Source of the DNA: Reticulitermes speratus
Lineage: Eukaryota; Arthropoda; Insecta; Blattodea; Rhinotermitidae
DNA: 64,000 nucleotides
Reading direction: 5' to 3'
Assembly: GCA_021186555.1 (NCBI GenBank)
Contig: JAJKFL010000014.1
Span: forward strand, 42,740,700 to 42,804,699
Made by a program: the position numbers and the translations under genes. The notes beneath the pieces were generated by a model. The model searched no databases. It was not told the DNA's origin and saw nothing but the letters and a program-made list of their open reading frames with translations. Shown piece by piece: positions 20,411 through 33,596 of this stretch (its first letter is position 1; each line of letters opens with the position of its first letter).

Positions 20411-20947
20411 CCAGCCTAGAACTAATGTGGTAAATGTTAAGAAAGGTGATCTGGTTGCAGACTGCCACAGTATCTTGGCTAGGTGGAGGAATCGTTTCTT
20501 TCAGCTGTTGAATGTACATGGGGTTAATGATGTTAGGCAGACTGCAATACATACAGCAGAGCCACTGGTGCCTGAGCCCAGTGACTGAGGTTGAGGTGGC
20601 TATTGAAAAGCTAAAATGGCACAAATCACCACGTATTTATCAAATTCCAGCACAACTGATTAAAGCAGGAGGTAGGACAATTCGTTCTGAGATCCATAAA
20701 CTTATTAATTCTATTTGGAATAAGAAAGAATTGCCTTAGCAATGCAAGGATTATTTTTTGTAAGAAGGGCCGTAACAGAGAGTGTAGCCACTATTGAAGC
20801 ATTTTGTGTCATACTTCTCTGTCAAAATGAATTCCGTATGAACATTAAATTATTTTGGATCTTCAGTGTGGATTTCGAAGTAACAGACAAATTGCTGATT
20901 ATACTTTCTGTATTCATCAAATACTAGAGGAAAAAAAAAAAGATATA

Positions 20948-21432
20948 CAGTGGACCCTCGAACTTCGAACGGTTTGATGTTCGAACAACTTGAAACTTGA
21001 ACAAAAGATTCGAGGAAAATCCGGTTTTGAAACTCGAACAAAAACTCGAAAGTCGAACAAAGAATCACGTGGTCGTCACGTGATCGCCTTCTCTCTCTAA
21101 TTGGTCCAGATGAAAGAAGGGTAATTCACCTTCCAGTGAACAGTAATATCCCTCCTACTATTATTATTGATTGATTATTATACAATATTTTTATGTATGT
21201 ACTATTATAAATAAAAATTTCCAATTATTGAAATTAAATATACTTGTTTTATCATTATAATCTTTTGAAATGGGCACTTAAAACGTTTTATATTGGGTAA
21301 ATTTTGGGGGTCTGGAACGGATTAATTCAATTTACATTATTTTTTATGGGGAAATTTAACTCGAAAGTCGAAAAACTTGAAAGTCGAACCGTCTCCTGGA
21401 ACGGATTGTGTTCGAAGTTCGAGGTTCCACTG
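20948..21432. mobile_element. Tigger/pogo-type non-autonomous element
   Basis: 485 bp. The left end CAGTGGACCCTCGAACTTCG mirrors the right end CGAAGTTCGAGGTTCCACTG, with TA at 20946-20947 and 21433-21434. Further inside, the CTCGAA/TTCGAG words are repeated. No coding frame. It is the second insertion into the LINE copy. Confidence 0.88.
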
Positions 21433-22689
21433 TATAATGGAAAACTGCTTCATCTATTTATACATTTCAATAAAGAATATGATTCAGTTAGGAGCGACGA
21501 TTTACGTAATATTCTCTTCGAGTTCGTTATCCTTACAAAACTGTTTAATTTAATAAAGATGTGTTTAAATTAAACCTATACTAAATCCGATAGGCCACAC
21601 TTTATACATTTCCTCTTCAGAACGGCCTGAATAAAATAAATGCTTCATTTCTATTGTTATTCAGCTTCGCTTTAGAAAAATGTAATTGGAAAGTTTCAAG
21701 CAAACCAGGTCAGACTTACACTGAATAGAACATATTATTTTCTGTTTTATGATGAAGATCTTAATTCATAGGGCGAAAGCTTACACACTGCAAGAAAAAT
21801 CACAGAAATTTGTTTTAGTCGCTCTTAAGGGAATTAGTTGGAAGTAAATACTGATAACTAGGTCTATGTTCATGTCTAATGAACAAAATGGAGGAAAGTA
21901 TCACAATAAAAACATAGGCAATAAATAATTTCAACTTGTGACAAAGTTCACATATTTTGGAAATATTGCCAAAAAGTCAAAATTTAATTCGTGAAGAAAT
22001 TAAGAGAAGATTGAAGTCGGGTAATGCTTGCTATCGTTAGGTCCAGGATATTTTGTCATCCAGTTTACAATCAGAGTATAATGATTGAAATACACAGAAC
22101 TATAACTTTGTCTGTTGTTTTATATGGGTGTGAAACTTGGTGTCTTATATTAAGGGGAAAACATAAGCTGAATATTTTGGAGAATTGGGGTGTTGAAAAA
22201 GATACTTTGGCTTAAGAAGATGGAACAAAAGAGGGAACCGGAGAAAATTACAAAATAAAGAGCTTTATAATTGGTACACTCCAACAAATATAATTCCTAT
22301 TACCAAATACAAGGGAATGAGATGGATGTGTGGATCATTTGAAACATATGGGGGAGAAGAGTAATCCATATGGTGTTATGGTGGGGTAACCGGAAGAAAA
22401 AAATACAACTTCGCAAACATAAGCTTCGATGGGAGGATAGCGATAAAATCGAACTCAAATAACTCAGTTGTGAAGGCAGATACTGGATTGATGTAGCTCA
22501 GCGAAGGGCCAGGGACGGGCTGTTGTAGAGGCGACAATGAACATTCGGATTACTTAAAACGCGGGCGAATTCTTGACTGGCTGATGTAAGTTCATCTTTC
22601 AATGATGTAGTGTGCTCATGATGATTCATTTAGGACTGATGTTCAATAACTAAGTTTCCGAAGATTATAACATTTTGAAGAGAAGCCAT

Positions 22690-23042
22690 TACGTCGTTAA
22701 ATATAGCTCATTTACACCAGGAAATATAATTGTCTTGCAACCTAACCTGTCACAATTTTGTCGCACATTTCTCAGCTTGGTTCCGGCATAAATCGGGCAA
22801 TATCTTTTGCAACCGTTCACGAAGAGACATTTCCACTTTCTCATTATTTTGTAATCTACACTTTGAATAGCAACAAGTTTGTTTTCCAAGACTACTTCTT
22901 CCACTTGCGCTGCATTCTGAACTTTTCTTGATGTGCTTGACCCACAGATGTGATTGTCATCATGGATACCCTTTCGACAATTTTCGAACTCTATGCGCCA
23001 TTTTGTGACTTGCGCCACACTCGTTACTCCGTCAGCATACAC
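22690..23042 (-). pseudogene. mariner-like transposase, N-terminal relic
   Basis: The minus-strand peptide GVTSVAQVTKWRIEFENCRK, GIHDDNHICGSSTSRK and VEEVVLENKLVAIQSVDYKI follows the paired helix-turn-helix region of mariner-type transposases (WxxxFxxGRxxxxDxxRSGRPSTS pattern, degraded). The remaining frame is not recognisable and no catalytic motif is seen. Confidence 0.55.
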
Positions 23043-23919
23043 GTATACCTACTGGCGGTGGATTTCCATAGGGAAACCCACAGAGAACATATAAACCGAA
23101 TTATCCTACAAACGTTATCGCTGGACCAATTTCCTAATGTCCTTGCCATGGCACATCAACTTATCCCTCGAACTGGATCTGACAAATTGTCTTGCGCCAG
23201 CTGTTGCTGTTGCACTCGACCCCTAGTACAAATGCCATCGCCTATCACTTCATTTCACGCAGTCTTATGACTGATTCAAAGGCTCTTCCAAAGCGGCGAT
23301 CTAGTGTTTCCTCTTTCAATTTCCAGTAAGATTATAAAGTATCTGGTTACGTCGTCTTCCTCGTCGTCCCATCCTTTCTAAGTTTCCTTCGATAACGTGT
23401 TTTAGATGGCAGTTCCTACGCAAGATGTGAACAATCCAATTACCGAGTACGAAAAATGCTTTATCAACACAATATGCAACCGCAAGCGTATATAAAGTAT
23501 CACGTTATTCTTCTACCACGAAAGAAGTTAGTGTGCTTTATTTTGAAGTACTGATGCTTGTGGCATTATTCCAAACGACTATCGCGTGTTAGTAAAGTCA
23601 AAGTAGTTAAGTAAACCATAAATAACTATTAACACAAGCTGGAAGACAGAAGATGCACGATTTAGGGCGAATTCCACTATATGCAGAAGTCGACAAAGTG
23701 GAAGATCTGAGATTAGAAATAGCAATCCAGGGTAAGCCACGTGTATATATAGACTCACTCAGCATTCAGACAGGTTGAGATAACGCGACTGGAGTGGAAA
23801 GGCGAACGTTGAGATAATTAACCTGTTGTCTTCTGCAGGCTCAGAGAAGCTCTGTCTGTACGCTAGCAGCAGCAGTCCTAAACACTTCACCTGTCCCCTA
23901 GTTTGTTCTGTGTTTCAAT
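23043..23919. other. no confident feature
   Basis: A piece at about 23275-23345 (GGCTCTTCCAAAGCGGCGAT, ATCTAGTGTTTCCTC) resembles 57975-58030, so a dispersed repeat fragment is present. Nothing else recognised. Confidence 0.4.
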
Positions 23920-24605
23920 CTACTTATTAGTTTTTCTCTATTTTCCCCTTCATTTCTCTCTGTCTTTCTCCCATTCTTTATTTTATTTCCATTTTTGTCC
24001 TTTCTTTCTTTCTTTCTTCTTGTTTATTTATTTAACTCGTTCTTTTCTTTCTTCCTTTCTATATCTCTTTCTTTCTCTCTTTCCTTCTTTCCTTCAGTAT
24101 TCCTTTTTCTTTCTCTCCCTCTTTCTTTCTTTCTTGTTGTTTATTTATTTCACTCCTTCTTTTTCTTTCTTCCTTTCTGTATCTCTTTCTTTCTCTCTTT
24201 CCTTCTTTCGTTTAGTATTCCTTTTTCTTTCTGTCCCTCTTTCTTTCTTTCTTGTTCTTTATTTATTTCACTCGTTCTTTTTCTTTCTTCCTTTCTGTAT
24301 CTCTTTCTTTCTCTCTTTCCTTCTTTCGTTCAGTATTCCTTTTTCTTTCTGTCCCTCTTTCTTTCTTTCTTGTTATTTATTTCACTCGTTCTTTTTCTTT
24401 CTTCCTTTCTGTATCTCTTTCTTTCTCTCTTTCCTTCTTTCGTTCAGTATTCCTTTTTCTTTCTGTCCCTCTTTCTTTCTTTCTTGTTATTTATTTCACT
24501 CGTTCTTTTTCTTTCTTCCTTTCTGTATCTCTTTCTTTCTCACTTTCCTTCTTTCCTCTAGTATTCCTTTTTCTTTCTGTCCCTCTTCCTTTATTTCTTT
24601 CCTTC
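23920..24605. repeat. pyrimidine-rich array of 114-118-bp units
   Basis: CTTT-rich sequence with a higher-order unit. The word CAGTATTCCTTTTTC recurs near 24095, 24213, 24331, 24445 and 24559 (spacing 118, 118, 114, 114). All three plus frames stay open and give Phe/Ser/Leu-rich nonsense, so the long frames here are not genes. Confidence 0.85.
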
Positions 24606-26001
24606 TTTATTTTAACCTTCACAATTTTTACATTATAACAATACTAATTACAAATATAGGCTACAGCTATGCCACACCCAAAAGTATAAGGAAAGACACT
24701 TTTTTTTAAAAAAATAAGCACATTGTAGTCAAATGTAAAGTAGGCATTGTATTGGATGTATATTGATGTATATAGCCCAAAATTACATTGCTGTAAATAT
24801 ATTTTATTTTGAGTCTTGGTACACAATTTCTTCTAACTCATCTGAGTAGCCAAGTATTCTCAATTATCCATTCTGTTTAAGCAATTAGTTTTCTAAAAGT
24901 CCATAAAAAGTCAGATTTTGTTAAATTTATTCAGGGGACCACTTGCTTATATAAATTATGTTTTAACGTAACAATATATTTTCTTGCAGCGAAAGATACT
25001 TTTACAAAACGAAATACATTTTGATGACTCTCAAAATATTTCTTAGGGGCAGGGTTAGAAATGTGGTTCTGAATCCTATTTAAATTTTTCCGTTTTAGAA
25101 ATAATCATGCCAGGCCAAGTGGAAATTTTGGTAAATAAATGTACGCAGAGACATGTTTTTCTCGGAATACGTCGGTTTTCCCCCGTACGTATCAATTCCA
25201 ATGTGATCCACAGTCACAGACACTGTGTAACCTTAGCAACTGACAGCGTCATTCAATGTGACGCTCAAAAATGTATATCTGCTAGGGATGATGTGTTAAA
25301 GGGGTGAAAGATGAAGAAAGAAACAGAGTAAAATTTTGTATGAAATAATATGAAGAAACTACAAAGAAGAATATAATAGGTGCAATGTGACGCTGATAAA
25401 CAAGGAACTGGAATGGGACCACCCTGATTGATTAATAAATTGATCGAGTCTTTGTTCTCTTGTCTACTTAACTTTAATTGACAGTGATGGATGTGGACCA
25501 GTCAATAATCTGATTTATGAATTTAGTACGTGGAAAAATAATATTTATAAAGAGACCAGATGTACCAATTTATCGGCAACATATTCCAGCGACACACAAG
25601 GGACCAATACCTTTGTCAGCCTCATTCAATGTCCCTTACGTGCTTTGGACTGCTTTGCGAATTTTTACCTTTCCCCTGTTACTAAAATATTTGTGAATCA
25701 GGGCAGTATGCCATATCTGCAGCTCTGAATATCTTTTCAAGCGGAAAAAAAAAAAATACATTTCATTTGGGGGGTTTAATACTTAGAGAAAAGTCGAATT
25801 TTCATTGATTTTCACAATTTATAGAATGATCAAGCAGTGATGAAAACCACACATGAACGTCATACAGCCTTCTTATACTTCGTTCTGTTTAAGATCGTGC
25901 TCACTGCAAACTTCACACTGCACGCTAGTATAAAGTCTATAGTATTTGCCTTAGTATTATACTGTAAATGAAAACACGAGCTTGATAATGATATGTAACT
26001 G
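24606..26001. other. no recognised feature
   Basis: AT-rich spacer without recognised genes or transposon ends. Confidence 0.5.
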
Positions 26002-26259
26002 CTGACTCTTTAAAGACTTAGACCAATCTGAATTATACTTAAAGATGCAGCTCGTACCGCGCAGTAAACACACTCTGCCTCAGTTATGAAAACAAATCAG
26101 TTTATGCTGTGTAGGGCAATACCGCTCTTTGTTCTGAGATTTTTAATTGAAATACTAGTATCGTCAAAACACATAAATACACGCTGTGAGCACAAAGTAC
26201 AAATTTGAATATTGTACCTTGTGGGATATGACATAATGAATGGGATTTTAAATAGTTAA
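26002..26259. mobile_element. one-unit ancestor-like copy of the satellite element
   Basis: Carries a single diverged 114-bp-type unit (CTCGTACCGCGCAGTAAACA, TTTGTTCTGAGATTT, AAAACACATAAATACACGC) inside unique flanks. The right end reads AAATAGTTAATAC with TTAA at 26256-26259. The left end CTGACTCTTTAAAGAC corresponds to TTAACTATTTAAAGAC of the 54210 copy. The element thus exists without tandem expansion. Confidence 0.75.
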
Positions 26260-26350
26260 TACATTCTATTTATATTTCAACTTCACAAACAATTTCAGAT
26301 ATGTAGCCCATCAAACAGGAAACTAAATAACATACAATTCTCGGGTGATA

Positions 26351-29315
26351 TAATAACTCTTTTACATTCAGCTACAAACTTCTGTAGCCATATAATAACT
26401 CTTTACACTCAGCTACAAACTTCTGTAGCCATATAATAACTCTTTTACATTCAGCTACAAACTTCTGTAGCCATATAATAACTCTTTTACATTCAGCTAC
26501 AAACTTGTGTAGCCATATAATAACTCTTTTACATTCAGCTACAAACTTCTGTAGCCATATAATAACTTTTTACATTCAGCTACAAACTTCTGTAGCCATA
26601 TCATAAATCTTTTACATTCAGCTACAAACTTCTGTAGCCATATAATAACTCTTTTACACTCAGCTACAAACTTCTGTAGCCATATAATAACTCTTTTACA
26701 TTCAGCTACAAACTTCTGTAGCCATATAATAACTCTTTTACATTCAGCTACAAACTCCTGTAGCCATATAATAACTCTTTTACATTCAGCTACAAACTTC
26801 TGTATCCATATAATAACTCTTTTACATTCAGCTACAAACTTCTGTAGCCATATAATAACTCTTTTACATTTAGCTACAAACTTTTGTAGCTATAAAATAC
26901 TCTTTTACATTCAGCTACAAACTTCTGCAGCCATATAATAACTCTTTTACACTCAGCTACAAACTTCTGTAGCCATATAATAACTCTTTTACATTCAGCT
27001 ACAAACTTCTGTAGCCATATAATAACTTTTACATTCAGCTACTAACTTCTGTAGCCATATAATATATCTTTTATATTCAGCTACAAACTTCTGTATCCAT
27101 ATAATAACTCTTTTACATTCAGCTACAAACTTCTGTAGCCATATAATATATCTTTTACATTCAGCTACAAACTTCTGTATCCATATAATAACTCTTTTAC
27201 ATTCAGCTACAAACTTCTGTAGCCATATAATATATCTTTTAATTTAGCTACAAACTTCTGTAGCCATATAATAACTCTTTTACATTCAGCTACAAAATTC
27301 TGTAGCCATATAATAATCTTTTACATCAGCTACAAACTTCTGTATCCATATAATAACTCTTTTACATTCAGCTACAAACTTCTGTAGCCATATAATAACT
27401 TCTTTACTAAAACTTTTAGTATAAACTTTTTGCTAGCTAAAATCTAACCAATTAACTCTTTTACATTCAGCTACAAACTTCTGCAGCCATATAATAACTC
27501 TTTTACATTCAGCTACAAACTTCTGTAGCCATATAATAACTCTTTTACATTCAGTTACAAACTCCTTGTAGCATATAAATAACTCTTTTACATTCAGCTA
27601 CAAACTTCTGTCAGCCATATAATAACTCTTTTACATTCAGCTACAAACTTCTGTAGCCATATAATAACTCTTTTACATTTAGCTACAAACTCTTGTAGCA
27701 TATAAATAACTCTTTTACATTCAGCTACAAACTTCTGTACCATATAATAACTCTTTTACATTCAGCTACAAACTTCTGTAGCCATATAATAACTTTTACA
27801 TTTAGCTACAAACTTTGTAGCATATAAAATAATCTTTTACATTCAGCTACAAACTTCTGTTCCATATATTAACTCTTTTACATTCAGCTACAAACTTCTG
27901 TAGCCATATAATATACTCTTTACATTAGCTACAAACTTCTGAGCTATCATATTTTACTACTACATACTCTTTTACATTCAGCTACAAACTTCTGTAGCCA
28001 TATATATATATCTTTTACATTCAGCTACAAACTTCTGTATCCATATAATAACTCTTTTACATTCAGCTACAAACTTCTGTAGCCATAAAATATATTTTTA
28101 CATTCAGCTACAAACTTCTGTATCCATATAATAACTCTTTTACATTCAGCTACAAACTTCTGTAGCCATATAATATATCTTTTACATTCAGCTACAAACT
28201 TCTGTATCCATATAATAACTCTTTTACATTCAGCTACAAACTTCTGTAGCCATATAATATATCTTTTACATTTAGCTACAAACTTCTGTAGCCATATAAT
28301 AACTCTTTTACTTCAGCTACAAACTTCTGTAGCCATATAATATATCTTTTACATTCAGCTACAAACTTCTGTATCCATATAATAACTCTTTTACTTCAGC
28401 TACAAACTTCTGTAGCCATATAATATATCTTTTACATTCAGCTACAAACTTCTGTATCCATAATAATAACTCTTTTACATTCAGCTACAAACTTCTGTAG
28501 CCATATAATATATCTTTTACATTTCAGCTACAAACTTCTGTATCCATATAATAACTCTTTTACTTCAGCTACAAACTTCTGTAGCCATATAATATATCTT
28601 TTACATTCTAGCTACAAACTTCTGTAGCCATATAATAACTCTTTTACTTTCAGCTACAAACTTCTGTAGCCATATAATAATCTTTTACATTCAGCTACAA
28701 ACTTCTGTAGCCATATAATAACTCTTTTAGCATTCAGCTACAAACTTCTGTAGCCATATAATAACTCTTTTACATTCGGGTACAAACTTCTGTAGCCATA
28801 TAATAATTTTTATTCACTACAATTCTTGCCATAATACTTTTTACATCAGACAAATTTACCCATAATAACTCTTACATTCGTATCTGTAGCCATATAATAA
28901 CTCTTTTACATTCAGCTACAAACTTCTGTAGCCATATAATAACTCTTTTACATTCAGGTACAAACTTCTGTAGCCATATAATAACTCTTTTACATTCAGC
29001 TACAAACTTCTGTATCCATATAATAACTCTTTTACATTCAGCTACAAACTTCTGTAGCCATATAATATATCTTTTACATTCAGCTACAAACTTCTGTAGC
29101 CATATAATAACTCTTTTACATTCAGCTACAAACTTCTGTAGCCATATAATAACTCTTTTACATTCAGGTACAAACTTCTGTAGCCATATAATAACTCTTT
29201 TACATTCAGCTACAAACTTCTGTATCCATATAATAACTCTTTTACATTCAGCTACAAACTTCTGTAGCCATATAATAACTCTTTTACATTCAGCTACAAA
29301 CTTCTGTAGCCATAG
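26351..29315. repeat. 42-bp minisatellite, about 70 units
   Basis: Unit landmarks are CTCTTTTACATTCAGCTACA and AACTTCTGTAGCCATATAAT. Each unit contains GCTACA-N6-TGTAGC, a small inverted repeat. From about 27040 to 28560, units ending in GTATCCATATAATAACTC alternate with units ending in GTAGCCATATAATATATC, giving an 84-bp dimer. Stretches at 27400-27450, 27930-27970 and 28800-28880 are scrambled. The 14-residue periodic minus-strand frame is a by-product. Confidence 0.93.
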
Positions 29316-31473
29316 TGTCACCAATTATTGTAAAAGATATTCAAAGCTGACACCTTGGGGTTGCAAAACTTAAAACTTAAATTTCAGGTGAGCGCCATTT
29401 GCATGATAATAATGAGGTTAATATGAAGATGTCTGTTTTTGAAACGTTGTTAGCAGGGGCAGTTATGATGACTAAGTTAGCCTACATTTTATTATAAAAT
29501 TACTGTATGACCCGCCAGGAATGACGAAGAAAATTAAAAAAAATTTGTCCTTTATTTTCTCTTATATTTATCTTTTCCCTTTTTCTTCCTGATTTCTTTC
29601 CACCGGGTTTGCTTCCTATCCTATCATGCAGCGCCTATATATTTCAAAAGTTTCTTTTCTTTTTCTAAATTATTTGATTTATCTGCTGCTATTTAATTCT
29701 TTCCCTCCTTTTTCTCACATTTATCACACAAATTACCATTTATTCGTTGTCATACATTTCCTTCTATCCTAGCAAACACAGAAAGTAATTAAGAATATTT
29801 CTCCTAGCCTAAAAACGACGATTTGGGTTTTTGTGTTTGTTCAAACGTCGGAAATACGCATGATGGGTCACGTGTAAAGCCTTTAATGACGCGTGAATGT
29901 GATAGAACGATTTACTTTTTTCAAATTCACACCTCAAATACGTTCACAATCAGAAAATAAAGCATCAGCTATCGATAAATTTTGCACGCTGCACGTTGTG
30001 GTATTCACACTCATAAATAAAGCGCAGACATTTTGATAATTAAAAAAAATATATCCCTGAAATTCTTGAATGCAGAAGAGTTATTGGACGCTCACTTATA
30101 CCAAGCGCCTTATTCGATAAATCGTTTGGAGTCTTTGCTGAGAGGCGAGGCCAGCTTGTCGTTTAAAGAGTTGGAGACGGAAGGTGCGTGCCCCCCCCCC
30201 ACGTCCGGCACAAAAATTGACTTGTTGTTATAGGCCAAACCTGTTTATAACGATCCAAAGATAATCCGATAAATATTTCACCGATAAAATATAAAGAGAA
30301 GACCACACCACGACATCGCTCTTCTGCATATATAGACATTAGGACATACGTACAAATGTTACAACAACAAATTACAAGACAAACACTACTGCGTATAAAG
30401 TAGTTTGGAACTTTTAAACGTTTATGGTTTCACAATTAAATAACTCTTGAACCCTCAGAATATGTAGAATTTACATAAAAATGATAATAATTTTACATAT
30501 AACTTAGGCGAGTTGCATTATCAACAATTCGCCCATACACCTGCCTGAAGATGACACGAACGGACGCGTCGAGGCGTTTAGCGTCGATGTGATGTAATTT
30601 TGCATGTAATAATACAGTATAAATACAGCGAAATACACCGTCCTAATTTGAGTGACATTTTAAATAAGATTTATCGAAAATTTGACTTTCACAGGAAAGG
30701 TAAAATTGTGTAATCGCTTCATCAAGCACTGTTCCATGAATACGTATGGGGAAGTGGGGTTTCATTCCCATGTATTCTTAGTCTAGTTACTAGACGAAGG
30801 TATGTATTCTGCTTCACGTACCGGCCGTTTTGCCCTGGAAAGAACTACCCGTACTCACGGCATAGGAAGAAGCATTAGACCCATAATCATACTGGACATT
30901 CCTGTCTCTTCCAAGAACCGAATTTCAGTCGCTCAGGTCTTAGGCTGTCACTGAAGTGACTGAGCTACTATAAACTGTTACTTGTATATCATAGTTTATA
31001 TAGCCGACTTCGACCCTTGACATGAGATGCAAGAGAAAACTTATGGCTGATTGACTACACCAATTTGGGGAGGAAAACTTTACTTAAAATTCTACGATTT
31101 TTATAGCTTTCTTTATAAACATTAATGTTTCGGCATAAAATAATTTTAGTACATGACTTAATGTCGTTAAATTCAGTAAGGGCCATATAAATTTGCTGCT
31201 AACTTCACTTAGATGATAAGAGTCCCGAAAATTCATGAAGTCACGTGAAAAACAGAGTCACATATGGAAGTATAATGTTAAAGTTGATGTTACACAAATA
31301 GTTTGTGAGGATGTAAATTTAATGGAAGTGACTCGGGTTAGTGAACAAAGGCAGAGGCGATTATAATGAACAATGGGAATCCAAGGAAGACGGACTATTT
31401 GTAGAAGTATTGCTGCACAATATATATGTTGACATCCACTGACACTGAGAGCTTCGTTTGTAGTCAGGCCGTG
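29316..31473. other. no confident feature
   Basis: AT-rich. A short frame at 30033-30233 runs into a ten-base C run at 30189-30198 and is not recognisable. CCTGAAGATG near 30543 lacks the GAAA partner of a hammerhead. Confidence 0.45.
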
Positions 31474-31680
31474 CCATGGCTCAGGCGGTCGGTTGTCCGC
31501 CTTGTAACGCTGCGGCCAGGCTGGCCCGAGACATTTGTGGGTCCCGGGCAGGCTAATAATTTTATGTCCCTTCAAACCGCGACCTAGTACAGGGCTGGCG
31601 AAATATAATGAGGACGAATGCCTAACTTGCTTATAATTTTCGGAGAAATTCTTTCGCGTGTCCATAAAGTGCAGGAATCT
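31474..31680 (+). mobile_element. SINE family F, rearranged copy F2
   Basis: The head GCCATGGCTCAGGCGGTCGG matches F1 at 39664. Its distal part (ACAGGGCTGGCGAA, TAATTTTCGGAGAAATT) instead matches 51680-51750, so it is chimeric. Confidence 0.45.
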
Positions 31681-31698
31681 GTTACCGTAATTAGTCGT

Positions 31699-31966
31699 AT
31701 TTTTTTTTTTTCCAATGGCTCGACAGCCCCTTAGGGGGCCTAGGCCTCGTCATTTTTTGAGGCTTCACGATCACACTTTAAGACACACCACACTCGGTAG
31801 GACTCCTCCGGACGAGTGATCAGCCCGTCGCAGAGACCTCTACCTGACAACACACAACACTCACAACAGACAGACATCCATGCCCCCGGCGGGATTCGAA
31901 CCCACAATCCCAGCAAGCGAGCGGCCGCAGACCCACGCCTTAGACAGCGCGGCCACTGCGGTCGGT
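31699..31966 (-). mobile_element. SINE family A, copy A2
   Basis: Minus-strand copy. Poly-T at 31699-31711 (the poly-A end), then CAATGGCTCGACAGCCCC. The tRNA-like head lies at the right, with box B read as GGATTCGAACC on plus. Confidence 0.82.
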
Positions 31967-32297
31967 ACATTCATGTAGTACTGACACTTTATAATATTAG
32001 CAAATTACATCGTCGTTAAACAAAACGAATGGTACTTTCTTAGATGCCTGTCCGTCTTCCTCCAGTTGCTGTTGGAGTCATTAAGGCAATCAGTCAGGCA
32101 TCAGCCCGACAACCATTCACGTAGAGAACAAGCCAGCCAGTCAGACAAGAGTTTGAAGAGTTGTCCGATGTGAATTTGCTCATTGCAATGTGCGTTGACC
32201 CGGCTTGAAGATGGCGCACCAGCTGTCACGACGACAGAACCTGTTCACAATCACTGACAGGTTCCAGCTGTTTGCGGTTACACTGAGTAACTGAGAG

Positions 32298-32592
32298 CAA
32301 AGGTAAAGGTATTACAATCCCATTACAGGCCTGGACACACTCTGAGGCTCCGAGATTTCTAGACAATCGACACATTAAGGTGGAAAGTTGTCAGCCCTAC
32401 ACACCGGCCGCCTTTACCCCCCAAGAAATATTTCTGGTACTCATTTCTGTTAGAGACTGAGTCGACCCCAGGGCCATATTGCGGCCGGAAGGATTATGTC
32501 AATCAAAAATTCCAGTGACAACATCGGGAATCGAACCCGCGACCTTGCGGCTTGTAGCGCAGTGCCTCAACCAGATGAGCCACCGCGTGTAG
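32298..32592 (-). mobile_element. SINE family B, copy B2
   Basis: Minus-strand copy from ACAATCCCATTACAGGCCTG to CAGATGAGCCACCGCGTG, with box B seen as GGAATCGAACC on plus. Confidence 0.8.
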
Positions 32593-33519
32593 ACACTAAA
32601 TCTTCGTATGCCTTTCTCTTATGTCCCACCTATCACATTTTTTTTAATTTGCTTATTTTAATGACACATGGCGACAAATACAAATCGCAAAACTTGCCGT
32701 TATGATACAACACAGGCACATTCATTTATAACGAAGGAATTTTATACAAGCCGTTATCCTTTACAATATCCGTTAAGTAAAAGAAATACAACTTCATTAC
32801 TTCAAGTCAATAGGATATTATTTGATTAGTGCGTTAGGTCACCTCTCAGGCAACATTGACATTTTGAAATTTCAGAGTCACACGATTTAAAGTAATGGCT
32901 TGCTAAAATCGAAATTTCTGTCAACACGTAGTAGTTGGTCAACACTACTATTGAACATATTTTAGAACAGTCTAAATTATTTTTTCGACTTTTGGCGTGT
33001 TCTTCGTGTTTCAGAGGGAACAGGTGCCTGATTTCCCGACAAAATTCTATTAGCAGTGTCTTAGTTAAAGTTCGTAAGTAGATAAAAAAAAAGTCCTGTA
33101 TTATCGTAGAACAAAAGAGGCAAACATATTTGCTTAGCTCTTATGCGTGAAGTACATAAAACATACAGTTCTGAAGAAAGCAACATTATTGTCGACCGAA
33201 GGACAGAAAACCTTTATTATTTACAAGCAGTATAATGTGGAACTTTGTAATTCGTACCCTTTACCAAATATTGTAAGTTATATCACATCACGGAGAATAA
33301 GATGGGTCAAATATGTAGAATAAATTATTGACGTAATAATGCTTATACAGTTTCGGTCGGATAATCTGAAAGAATGACGTAAATGTAGATGAAAATACAA
33401 TATTAAAATTAATCTTTATAAATAGAATATAAAGATCTGGAATGGACAGAATTGTTCATCAAGGCTCAAATATCGTTCATTCTTATTTTAAATCTGGACA
33501 GATTAATTTAGCTGAAATA
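32593..33519. other. no recognised feature
   Basis: AT-rich spacer. Confidence 0.5.
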
Positions 33520-33596
33520 CAGGGTATACACAAAAGAATGGTGCGGTTTCCCTTTATTCACCATTGATACCGCACCATTCTTTTGTGTATACCCTG
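33520..33596. mobile_element. foldback miniature element, copy 3
   Basis: A 77-bp hairpin with TA flanks at 33518-33519 and 33597-33598. Its centre (CCCTTTATTCACCATTGA) is the reverse complement of the centre of copy 5, so the two lie in opposite orientation. Confidence 0.87.

Larger units (their letters stand above)
19714..22590 (+). pseudogene. main LINE family, long decayed copy split by two elements
   Basis: Pieces in order: NVRREASRHFRGKKKEYLKA (19790), GINDFKKGYQP to 19937, then after the inserted element RTNVVNVKKGDLVADCHSIL (from 20411) and LINSIWNKKELP; CGFRSNRQIADYTFCIHQIL (from about 20870); after a second insertion IHFNKEYDSVRSDDLRNILF (from about 21465); EEIKRRLKSGNACYR (about 21990); ITLSVVLYGCETWCLILRG (from about 22105). 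The end carries a GNFLTS-like tail near 22570. This is the reverse-transcriptase ORF of a non-LTR retrotransposon lacking its 5' part, with many stops and shifts. The clade cannot be fixed by eye. Confidence 0.8.

Noticed and set aside
23903..24709. Long plus-strand frames of 128-268 codons rich in Phe, Ser and Leu
   Set aside because: They come from a CTTT-type array open in all three frames; there is no domain and only simple-sequence composition.
28872..29324. 150-codon minus-strand frame with a 14-residue repeat
   Set aside because: A by-product of the 42-bp array, since 42 is a multiple of three. No start context or non-repeat sequence supports a gene.
30538..30600. Hammerhead core at CCTGAAGATG
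   Set aside because: No GAAA follows a pairable stem II, and the G-rich closing strand is absent.
31258..31665. 135-codon minus-strand frame
   Set aside because: Overlaps the SINE F copy and AT-rich spacer, with no recognisable motif.
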